Under the pieces are notes generated by a model that did no database searches, had not been told where the DNA came from, and worked only from the letters and a program-made list of their open reading frames with translations. A program made the position numbers and the translations under genes. DNA of 35,308 bases from an uncultured Oscillibacter sp. GTDB lineage: Bacteria; Bacillota; Clostridia; Oscillospirales; Oscillospiraceae. Shown one piece after another: positions 22,411 to 28,610 of the stretch; position 1 is the first letter of the stretch, and the number at the start of each line of letters is the position of its first letter. The stretch spans positions 1 through 35,308 of the forward strand of contig CAJTSM010000025.1 of the NCBI GenBank assembly GCA_910578935.1, read 5' to 3'.

Positions 22411-22715
22411 GAGCCTGTTTTAAAACCGACGGAATGCCGGATTGGGCCGGATTCTTCTGTCAGGCAGGGCGGCTTGACGCGGGGGAGTGTCCAGCTGCGC
22501 ATTTTATAACAGGGCCATCGTGTAAGGGCCGCCGCCCCCGGCGGCCCGCCGGTACAAGGATTGGGCCGCGCATCGAGCCGCCCAGGGGGGCGGCCCCTAC
22601 AGGATCAAATCTCCCCATTGGACACTCCCTGACGCGGGAATCCGAACGGATTGCAAGGCAAATCAACGCGGTCCCGATGGGAATAGACGCCCTAAAATGC
22701 GGCGGCTCTTGGGCT
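22411..22715 (-). repeat. Dispersed repeat family B, copy iii, split by element C
   Basis: Reverse-oriented copy of the family. The outer part (22411-22482) begins GAGCCTGTTTTAAAACC and contains CGGATTGGGCCGGATT and TCAGGCAGGGCGGCTTGACGC. The inner part resumes at 22638 with GGAATCC, then CGGATTGCAAGGCAAATCAA and GGGAATAGACGCC. The same sequence is uninterrupted in copy iv. The 147-bp element C lies between. The far end (about 22700-22715) is degenerate. Confidence 0.75.
22483..22629. mobile_element. MITE-like element C (147 bp) with 8-bp target duplication
   Basis: Perfect 11-bp terminal inverted repeats GGGAGTGTCCA (22483-22493) and TGGACACTCCC (22619-22629), flanked by the direct repeat TGACGCGG (22475-22482 and 22630-22637). 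Removing the element and one repeat restores the family B sequence TTGACGCGGGAATCC as seen, complemented, in copy iv. The interior is GC-rich hairpins, GGGCCGCC/GGCGGCCC among them, and no ORF. It needs a transposase supplied from elsewhere. Confidence 0.85.
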
Positions 22716-22746
22716 GGAGACGCGCGGAGCGGATCTCCCTCCGGCG

Positions 22747-22791
22747 AAAAAGCAGCGGGAGACGGGGCTACCCCGTCTCCCGCTGCTTTTT
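22747..22791. terminator. Strong bidirectional terminator after the CarD-like gene
   Basis: A 21-bp perfect stem (22747-22767 with 22771-22791), loop of 3 nt, arms beginning AAAAAGCAGCGGGAGACG. The A/T ends give a T-run on both strands, and the minus-strand stop TAA lies at its edge. Confidence 0.9.
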
Positions 22792-23320
22792 ATGCTCCCG
22801 CCCCGGCGGATTCTTCCTCTCCCTCCAGCCGGGCGGCAATATAGTCCTCCACCTCATCGTAGGGAATCTCCAGCGCCGTGGCCAGCTCGCCGTAGAGCAG
22901 CCGTTCCGCCTGCTTCATGTACCGCTCGTCCACCAGACCCAAACGGCGGTTCTTGGACTCCGCCAGCCCCTGCTTGTGATGGATGGCTTTCATGATCTCG
23001 ACCAGGGCCACATGCCCTCCGTCCCGGACGGCGGACTGGTACTGCTGCGCCAGGGCCTGGGCCGTGCCGCCCCGACAGGCCGCCGCCGGAATGCCCGGCA
23101 TCCGGTCAATCAGGGCCTCCGCCTCCTCCCGGCTGATTACCGGACGCATGGGCACCTTTTCACTGTCTACCGGGGCATAGATCACCCCGTCCTGCCACAG
23201 GGGCTTCAGCAGATAATACCGTTTCCCCCGATCCCCGCCGGGCTGATCCAGCCCCGAGACTCCCTCCACCCGGCAGACGCCGGTGGACCCATAGACTACC
23301 AGCTCTCCGATCCGAAACAT
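22790..23320 (-). CDS. CarD-family transcriptional regulator
   Basis: A 176-aa protein that likely binds RNA polymerase beta and affects open-complex formation. The N-terminal CarD/TRCF RNA polymerase-interaction domain is seen in MFRIGELVVYGSTGVCRVEGV and YYLLKPLWQDGVIYAPVDSE, followed by a helical C-terminal domain with SKNRRLGLVDERYMKQAERLLYGELATAL. The frame is open to 23368, but the ATG at 23320 has AAGGAGG 5 nt upstream and gives the family start. It is a single gene with a strong terminator, divergent from the 74-aa protein gene. Confidence 0.9.
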   Translation of the reverse strand: MFRIGELVVYGSTGVCRVEGVSGLDQPGGDRGKRYYLLKPLWQDGVIYAPVDSEKVPMRPVISREEAEALIDRMPGIPAAACRGGTAQALAQQYQSAVRDGGHVALVEIMKAIHHKQGLAESKNRRLGLVDERYMKQAERLLYGELATALEIPYDEVEDYIAARLEGEEESAGAGA

Positions 23321-23467
23321 ACGGTCCTCCTTCTCCCGGGGCCGCGCCTCCGGCCCCCTTTTCGTCATCCTTTCCGGTTTTGCCCTTTTAGTTTACCACA
23401 TTTTGGGGCAAATATGTAAGAGAAATTTTCATTTTTTCACATTTTCTCCGGTTTTAACCAAAAAGGA

Positions 23468-23496
23468 TTGACAAATATCCCCATTTTTCTTATGAT
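23468..23496 (+). promoter_or_regulatory. Near-consensus sigma-A promoter for the 74-aa protein
   Basis: Perfect TTGACA (23468-23473), 17-bp spacer, TATGAT (23491-23496), in a locally A/T-rich stretch. One of the best promoters in the window; predicts high expression. Confidence 0.88.
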
Positions 23497-23548
23497 AGAC
23501 CTGCCGCTGGATTTCTCCGGCGTACCGAACATGAAAAGGAGCGTACCT

Positions 23549-23773
23549 ATGAGTATCGACATCAAAGCCAAAATTGAGGAGCTGGTTTCCAAACTTCAGA
23601 AGGACCCCACTCTCTTGAAGAGCTTCCAGAAGGACCCCGTGAAAACCCTGGAGGGCCTTACCGGCCTGGACCTGCCGGAAGAGCAGCTCCAGCCTCTGGT
23701 AACGGGAATCAAGGCCAAGCTGGCCGCCTCCGACCTGGGGGACGCCCTGGGCGGCCTGAAAAAACTCTTCTGA
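23549..23773 (+). CDS. Small conserved-looking 74-aa protein of unknown function
   Basis: A soluble, charged, probably helical protein starting MSIDIKAKIEELVSKLQKD, with DPVKTLEGLTGLDLPEEQLQ in the middle and ending LGGLKKLF. The layout (helix, then 'kDPvkaleellgvdLpdeqi', then a Gly/Leu/Lys-rich tail ending in a GG-like stretch) recalls the Nif11/NHLP-type leader domains of RiPP precursors, but no maturation enzyme or exporter is near. The ATG at 23549 has AAAAGGAG 8 nt upstream; the longer frame starting in the promoter is not plausible. A near-consensus promoter and a terminator make it a single-gene unit. Its stop codon touches repeat B copy iv. Confidence 0.75.
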   Translation: MSIDIKAKIEELVSKLQKDPTLLKSFQKDPVKTLEGLTGLDLPEEQLQPLVTGIKAKLAASDLGDALGGLKKLF

Positions 23774-23903
23774 ATATCCTGAGAGGGCGTCCATTTCCGT
23801 CAGGACCGCGTTGATTTGCCTTGCAATCCGTTAGGATTCCCGCGTCAAGCCGCCCTGCCTGACAGAAAAGTCCGCTCTTCCGCCAGTTTTAAAGCAGACT
23901 CTA
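23772..23903 (+). repeat. Dispersed repeat family B, copy iv
   Basis: It contains GGCGTCCATTTCCG, TTGATTTGCCTTGCAATCCG, GGATTCCCGCGTCAAGCC, CTGCCTGACAGAAAAGTCCG and ends GTTTTAAAGCAGACTC. It is the uninterrupted counterpart of copy iii. Its left end overlaps the stop codon of the 74-aa protein and its right end abuts the terminator. Confidence 0.7.
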
Positions 23904-23938
23904 GAAACGCTCCGGGAAATCCCGGAGCGTTTCTTCTC
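23904..23938 (+). terminator. Rho-independent terminator after the 74-aa protein and repeat B iv
   Basis: Arms GAAACGCTCCGGGA (23904-23917) and TCCCGGAGCGTTTC (23920-23933) followed by TTCTC. Confidence 0.75.
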
Positions 23939-24035
23939 AGAGTGTGTGCGGGGCTGCGGCGGCGTTTGGCCCGGAGAGCGCCCGGGAAGGGGTTCCCGAA
24001 CCGTTCCAACCATTGACGGCCTGAAACGCCTGTCC

Positions 24036-25877
24036 TCAGGCCACGGCCTCGTACACCGCCCGGCTGATTTCACCGCAGACGGCATAAATGTCATATTGGT
24101 CCTTTCCGCCGTCGGCCCCCGTGGTCAGCACCACCACGCCGTCCCCGGTATCCGGGTCATAGCTGACGAGATTGTAAACCCCGTATGCGCTGCCTGTGTG
24201 GTAGTACAGCCGCTCCCGTCCGTAGACGCCGGACCGCAGCCGCATGGGCAGCGCCTGGTAGGTCCCGCCGGGGAGGGCCCGGTCTTCGCAGCTTTCCATC
24301 AGCTCCACAGATTCCGCGTCCATCAGCCGCACGCCCTCAAAGCAGCCATCTCCCGCCAGCAGAGCTGTCAGCTTCGCCAGGTCCACCGCGCTGGAAGTAT
24401 AGCCCCCGGCAAACTGCCGCCCCGTGGCCCCCGGCGCGCTCCACTGGCGGACACTCCGCACAGAGCCGGCAGACCGCCCCAGGGAGCTCTGCCGGTACAG
24501 TGGGGTCACCAGCTCCGGCTCCTCCAGCTCCCCGGCAGCAAAGGAGCCGTCCGCTCCCAGGGGCCCCAGAACCCGCTCCTCCAACACATCGTCTAAGTAC
24601 CGCCCCGCCGCCAGCTCCAGGGTTTGGCCCAGGACGCCGAAGGCATGGTTGTTATAGCTCCAATAGCGCAGGTCCCCCGGCGTGCCCCCGCCGTAACCGG
24701 ATTCTCCGGCCAGCTGGGCTTTGACCCCCTGGTCGTCCCAGGCGATGTTCTCGCTGTTCAGCAGGGTGGACGTGTGGCTCAGCAAGGCGCGGACCGTCAC
24801 GGGCTTCCAGGTCTGGACGCCCCAGTATTCCCCGATGTCCGCGTCGTAGTCCACGGCTCCCTCTTCCCGCAGCAGCGCGGCGGAGAGGCCCACCGCCACC
24901 TTGGAGAGGGAGGCGGTCCGCAGCTTGTGGGCATCCGTCATCGGGACGCTCTCCTTCACCGCCCAGCCATAATGATATGCGTCGGTGACCGCCCCTTCCT
25001 CAATAACGGCCACCTGAACCCCCACCGCCCCATGGCGGAGGGCCGCGGCGGCGACGGCTTGCTCCAGCGCCTTATGCTTTTGGCGGGAGAGGCCGGCGGC
25101 GGCGCCCTCCGGCAGGACCAGCCCCCCTGCCAAGGGGTCCCGGTCCCTTTGCAGCCTTGCCAGTACGCAGGCCAATTGCAGCCGGGACACCGGCAGGTCC
25201 GGATAGAGCCCGTGATCCGTCATGCCCGCGTACAGTCCCCGGTCCGTCACCCAGTTCAAAGCCTCCTCCGCGTAGGCGGGGACCCTCTCCCCGGCCCAGG
25301 ACACGGCGGTCCGGCTCTCCACGTTCTCCCCCCGCCACGCGGCAAAGCGGTGGAGCATCACCGCCAGCTGGCTCCGGGTCACCGGGGAAAAGGGGGCGAA
25401 GCTATCCTTCGAAACGCCTCCGCTGACTCCCACGCGGTCCGCCCAGGCCACGGCGTCCCGGTATTCCCCCGGCACCTCCGGGTCGGGGCACGGGCCCACA
25501 CTTATTGGAATGCCGCTGAGGCGGTAGAGAGCCCCGACGGCCTCAGCCCGGTTTACCGGTTTCTCGCCGTCAAAGCTTCCGTCTTCCCCTGGAAGCAGCA
25601 GCCCCCGGTAAAGGGCCCAGCAGGCGGCGTCCCGGCTCTCCGCCGGAACACCTGCCGCCTCCACCGCCCGCATGTCCGCAAGGCTTCCCGGGGGCTCCGC
25701 CATCTCCTCCGCCGCCAGGAGGCTTTCCGCCCCCTCCGCCGCCATCTCCTCCGCAGGGGCCTTCGCCGTATTTTCCGCGCTCTTTGCCGCTTTTCCCACC
25801 GCCCTTGCCAGCGGAGGCGCGGAGGCCGCGCCCGCCAGCGCCAGCACCAAAAGCGCCGCCGCCCATCGTTTTCCCAT
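24036..25877 (-). CDS. SLH-domain serine hydrolase (beta-lactamase/penicillin-binding-like)
   Basis: A 613-aa exported protein. Residues 1-26 form a signal peptide (MGKRWAAALLVLALAGAASA). About 70-245 hold three SLH modules, for example YRDAVAWADRVGVSGG...VTRSQLAVMLHRF and EEALNWVTDRGLYAG, which anchor to cell-wall polymer. About 265-613 is a class C beta-lactamase-type domain with S323-L-S-K326 (SxxK), Y408-N-N410 (YxN) and H560-T-G562 (the KTG equivalent). Likely a cell-surface esterase or peptidase acting on peptidoglycan or a D-amino acid peptide. The frame is open to 25970, but only the ATG at 25877 begins a signal peptide and has AAAGGG at 8 nt. It is divergent from the MFS gene. Confidence 0.88.
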   Translation of the reverse strand: MGKRWAAALLVLALAGAASAPPLARAVGKAAKSAENTAKAPAEEMAAEGAESLLAAEEMAEPPGSLADMRAVEAAGVPAESRDAACWALYRGLLLPGEDGSFDGEKPVNRAEAVGALYRLSGIPISVGPCPDPEVPGEYRDAVAWADRVGVSGGVSKDSFAPFSPVTRSQLAVMLHRFAAWRGENVESRTAVSWAGERVPAYAEEALNWVTDRGLYAGMTDHGLYPDLPVSRLQLACVLARLQRDRDPLAGGLVLPEGAAAGLSRQKHKALEQAVAAAALRHGAVGVQVAVIEEGAVTDAYHYGWAVKESVPMTDAHKLRTASLSKVAVGLSAALLREEGAVDYDADIGEYWGVQTWKPVTVRALLSHTSTLLNSENIAWDDQGVKAQLAGESGYGGGTPGDLRYWSYNNHAFGVLGQTLELAAGRYLDDVLEERVLGPLGADGSFAAGELEEPELVTPLYRQSSLGRSAGSVRSVRQWSAPGATGRQFAGGYTSSAVDLAKLTALLAGDGCFEGVRLMDAESVELMESCEDRALPGGTYQALPMRLRSGVYGRERLYYHTGSAYGVYNLVSYDPDTGDGVVVLTTGADGGKDQYDIYAVCGEISRAVYEAVA

Positions 25878-26041
25878 GCCGTTTCCCTTTCCATCTCCGG
25901 GCCGTCCCCCTGCGGCGGGGCCCAGAGTCTTTTTATTCGACATTATACCGGTTGTTTCGACCTCTGTCAATCTTCCACAAAGTCCGGTGGTTTTGTCCGG
26001 GTAATTCGGCGGTTTCGTGCTATCCCCTCCGCCGCCCTTCT

Positions 26042-26049
26042 GCTATAAT
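26042..26049 (+). promoter_or_regulatory. Extended -10 promoter for the MFS gene
   Basis: GCTATAAT (26042-26049): perfect TATAAT (26044-26049) with an upstream TG extension, 34 bp before the start codon. No recognisable -35. Confidence 0.55.
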
Positions 26050-26083
26050 CAAGGCGTCTTCAAGTTTCAGGAGGATACGCCCT

Positions 26084-27250
26084 ATGGTCCACTTGCTTCT
26101 CGCGGTCATCTACCTCTCTTTCATCAGCCTGGGGCTTCCGGACGCCCTGCTGGGCTCCGCGTGGCCCTCTATGTACAGCGGGTTCGGCGTGCCGGTATCC
26201 TTTGCCGGCATTATCTCCATGATCATCGCCCTGGGTACCGTCACCTCCAGCCTCCAGTCCAGCCGCCTCACCTGCCGCTTCGGGGCGGGGAAGGTCACCG
26301 CCGCCAGCGTGGCAATGACGGCCCTGGCGCTGCTGGGCTTCTCTCTCAGCAGCGCCTTCTGGCAGCTGTGTCTCTGGGCGGTGCCCTATGGCCTGGGGGC
26401 CGGGGCCGTGGACGCGGCGCTGAACAATTACGTGGCTCTCCATTACGCCAGCCGCCATATGAGCTGGCTCCACTGCATGTGGGGCGTGGGGGCCTCCCTT
26501 GGCCCCTATTTCATGGGCTATGCCCTCACCAGCGGCCGGGGCTGGCCCATGGGCTACCGCTGGATTTCGTTTTTGCAGTTCGGCCTCACCGCCCTCCTGG
26601 TCCTGAGCCTTTCTCTCTGGAGAGTCCACGGCGGCGGGTCGCGGGAGGAAGCTTCCCGCCGGGCTCTGACCCTGTCCCAAGTTCTCCGCATCCCCGGGGT
26701 CAAATCCATGGTGGCCGCTTTTTTCTGCTACTGCGGCATTGAGCAAACAGCCGGCCTCTGGGCCAGCAGCTACCTGACTTTGGAGAAGGGTCTTCCGGCG
26801 GAGACGGCGGCGGGTTTCGCCAGCCTGTTTTTCCTGGGCGTCACCGCGGGCCGGGGGCTCAGCGGCTTTCTGACCTTGGCCCTGAACGACCGGCAGATGG
26901 TCCGCCTGGGCCAGGGGATCACCGTCCTGGGCGTCTTGGCCCTGCTGCTGCCTGTGGGCGGGGAAACCGCCGCCCTGGCCGGCCCGGTCCTGGTGGGCCT
27001 GGGCTGCGCCCCTATCTACCCCTGTTTCATCCACGCCACGCCGGACTACTTTGGCGCGGAGAACTCCCAGGCCGTCATCGGCGTCCAGATGGCCGGCGCT
27101 TATGTGGGCACCTGTCTCATGCCCCCCGTTTTCGGGCTGCTGGCCTCTCGGGTCACTCCCGCGCTGTTTCCGGCCTATCTGCTGGCCGCTCTTCTGGCCA
27201 TGGTCTTTGCCCATGAAAAGCTTCTCCGGGTCAAGCACAGCGGTTCCTGA
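26084..27250 (+). CDS. Major facilitator superfamily transporter
   Basis: A 388-aa carrier with about 12 membrane segments in two halves. It opens MVHLLLAVIYLSFISLGLPDALLGSAWP and has MYSGFGVPVSFAGIISMI, a pattern seen in FucP/YbjJ-like sugar or drug MFS proteins; the second half has LFFLGVTAGRGLSGFL and GLGCAPIYPCFIHATP. The substrate is not predictable. The frame runs back to 25784 through the divergent promoter region, but the ATG at 26084 has AGGAGG 9 nt upstream. Downstream are two hairpins that end the transcript. Confidence 0.88.
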   Translation: MVHLLLAVIYLSFISLGLPDALLGSAWPSMYSGFGVPVSFAGIISMIIALGTVTSSLQSSRLTCRFGAGKVTAASVAMTALALLGFSLSSAFWQLCLWAVPYGLGAGAVDAALNNYVALHYASRHMSWLHCMWGVGASLGPYFMGYALTSGRGWPMGYRWISFLQFGLTALLVLSLSLWRVHGGGSREEASRRALTLSQVLRIPGVKSMVAAFFCYCGIEQTAGLWASSYLTLEKGLPAETAAGFASLFFLGVTAGRGLSGFLTLALNDRQMVRLGQGITVLGVLALLLPVGGETAALAGPVLVGLGCAPIYPCFIHATPDYFGAENSQAVIGVQMAGAYVGTCLMPPVFGLLASRVTPALFPAYLLAALLAMVFAHEKLLRVKHSGS

Positions 27251-27267
27251 ACAACTGCGGATTTAAA

Positions 27268-27298
27268 ACGAAAGGAACCCCTCCTGGGTTCCTCTCGT
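27268..27298 (+). terminator. Hairpin after the MFS gene
   Basis: AGGAACCC/GGGTTCCT with ACGA/TCGT outer pairs and one mismatch, about 18 nt after the stop codon. There is no strong T-run, so it may work together with the next hairpin. Confidence 0.5.
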
Positions 27299-27348
27299 AA
27301 CTCTCCTCCTTCCCGTCATTTGCATCTTCCCCTTTTTTTCGACGGGCT

Positions 27349-27390
27349 GCGCGGCGGAAGGGTTTCCCTTCCGCCGCGCTTCTCTTCTCT
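27349..27390 (+). terminator. Second, stronger terminator after the MFS gene
   Basis: Perfect 14-bp arms GCGCGGCGGAAGGG (27349-27362) and CCCTTCCGCCGCGC (27366-27379), loop TTT, then TTCTCTTCTC. It is followed by a pyrimidine-rich CTCAT-type stretch to about 27412. It insulates the sugar locus from the MFS gene. Confidence 0.7.
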
Positions 27391-27481
27391 CATCTCTCAT
27401 TTCTCTCATTGATGCAACCGCCAAAAATTTTACCGGAAATTGTGAAAAGCGTAGAATCGCGCTTTCCCGGCCGGTATTCTC

Positions 27482-27513
27482 TTGACTTCCCCCTGCAATG
27501 ACGCTATTATAAT
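27482..27513 (+). promoter_or_regulatory. Sigma-A promoter of the antiterminator-PTS operon
   Basis: TTGACT (27482-27487), 17-bp spacer, TATTAT (27505-27510), with overlapping TATAAT at 27508-27513. Transcription should start near 27520, about 9 nt before the RAT sequence. Confidence 0.75.
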
Positions 27514-27528
27514 CTCGAAATTTATGTT

Positions 27529-27557
27529 GGAATGTTACCGGCTCGCCGGGCTTGACC
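27529..27557 (+). promoter_or_regulatory. Ribonucleic antiterminator (RAT) sequence 1
   Basis: A 29-nt imperfect palindrome of the BglG/LicT type. It begins GGAATGTTACCGG, has loop CTCG, then CCGGGC and ends TTGACC, against the known pattern GGATTGTTACTG...CAGGCAAAACC. The CCGG/CCGG core stem is perfect. Its last bases (27554-27557) are also the first bases of the terminator stem, so the two structures exclude each other. Confidence 0.75.
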
Positions 27558-27631
27558 AACTCTGTACCGCTGTCTCCGCTGTCTTTCTGCGCGCTTACGG
27601 GGATATTGGAACGGAGTCGGTCTGTTTTTTT
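27554..27631 (+). terminator. RAT-controlled terminator 1
   Basis: GACCAACTCTGTACC (27554-27568) pairs with GGAACGGAGTCGGTC (27608-27622) with two mismatches, followed by TG and seven T (27625-27631). The 5' arm overlaps RAT 1. Confidence 0.75.
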
Positions 27632-27646
27632 GAGGGGGCGGGGGAG

Positions 27647-28489
27647 CTGCGGATCAAGAAAGTCATCAACAACAATATTCTCTGCGTGGTGGACAATCAG
27701 GGCAGTGAAATGATTGTCACCGGAAAGGGCCTGGGCTTTCAGCGGAAAACCGGCGAGCGGGTGGACCCGGCTCTTTTTGAGAAGACCTATCACATGGAGG
27801 GCAAAGCGGAACAGCGGAAGCTCCGGGAGCTGTGCCGTCAAATTCCCATTGAGCACCTGCGGCTTACTCAGGACCTGATCGAATACATCAAGACTCAGAT
27901 CTCCGCCCCCTTAAACGAATCCCTGCTCATCACTCTGGCGGACCACATCAGTTTCGCCATCAAGCGGAAGGAGCACGGCGTGGAGTTCACAACCCCCCTG
28001 GAAGGGGCGGTCATGAGCTACTATCCCACGGAGTATCACCTGGGTCAATACTGTCTCCGGATGATCCGGGAGGAAACCCATGTGGACCTGAACCCCAGCG
28101 AAGCGGCTTTCATCGCCCTGCACATCGTCAACGCCGAGCTGAACACCAGCATGAGCGTTATGTACGACATCACCCAGCTTATAAAAGGGGCCCTGGAGGT
28201 GGTGGAGTACTTCTACCAGAGGAGCTTCGACCGGGAGTCCCTGGATTTTAACCGCTTTGTGGTCCATCTGCGCTACTTTGCCCAGCGGCTGTTTCAAGCC
28301 GCACCGGGCGTTTCAGATAATTACGACCCGGATTTCCGGGACATGATCGTCCGCTCCTGCAAGCAGCACTATAAATGCGCCCAATGCGTGGGTGAATACA
28401 TTCAGAACACCTACCAAAAAGACGTCTCCGACGAAGAGCTGATCTATCTCACCATCCATCTTAAACGCATCAACCTCTCCAAAAAGTGA
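27647..28489 (+). CDS. BglG/LicT-family transcription antiterminator, apparent CTG start
   Basis: An RNA-binding regulator that stabilises RAT hairpins when its PTS is active on sugar. The 280-aa product has the N-terminal CAT domain RIKKVINNN...VTGKGLGFQRKTGE (residues 2-57), PRD1 (about 70-170) and PRD2 (about 175-280). With CTG as residue 1, three PRD histidines fall at H100, H159 and H207, the same numbers as in Bacillus LicT, and the fourth at H271 (269 in LicT). No ATG, GTG or TTG is available at that place; GAGGGGG lies 8 nt before the CTG. ATGs further upstream would be inside the RAT/terminator leader. It is flanked by two RAT-terminator pairs and precedes a PTS gene. Confidence 0.88.
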   Translation: MRIKKVINNNILCVVDNQGSEMIVTGKGLGFQRKTGERVDPALFEKTYHMEGKAEQRKLRELCRQIPIEHLRLTQDLIEYIKTQISAPLNESLLITLADHISFAIKRKEHGVEFTTPLEGAVMSYYPTEYHLGQYCLRMIREETHVDLNPSEAAFIALHIVNAELNTSMSVMYDITQLIKGALEVVEYFYQRSFDRESLDFNRFVVHLRYFAQRLFQAAPGVSDNYDPDFRDMIVRSCKQHYKCAQCVGEYIQNTYQKDVSDEELIYLTIHLKRINLSKK

Positions 28490-28497
28490 ACGACTTG

Positions 28498-28523
28498 GGA
28501 TCGTGACCACTTAGGGCGAAACC
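28498..28523 (+). promoter_or_regulatory. Second RAT-like sequence between antiterminator and PTS genes
   Basis: A 26-nt stretch starting GGATCGTGACC and ending GGGCGAAACC, resembling the LicT RAT ends GGATTGTTAC and GGCAAAACC, but with a weak central stem (CC/GG). It starts 9 nt after the antiterminator stop and its last bases lie in the 5' arm of the following terminator, the arrangement expected for a functional RAT. Confidence 0.55.
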
Positions 28524-28571
28524 CATACTGCGCGGGCCGGGGACAACCGGCACGGGCCGTATGGGTTTTTA
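28519..28571 (+). terminator. RAT-controlled terminator 2, before the PTS gene
   Basis: AAACCCATAC (28519-28528) pairs with GTATGGGTTT (28559-28568); an inner GGCC/GGCC stem adds stability; T-run to 28570. Confidence 0.8.
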
Positions 28572-28610
28572 TAATTGGAGCCATACTGTGTGCAACAAGG
28601 AGGAAGTTTT

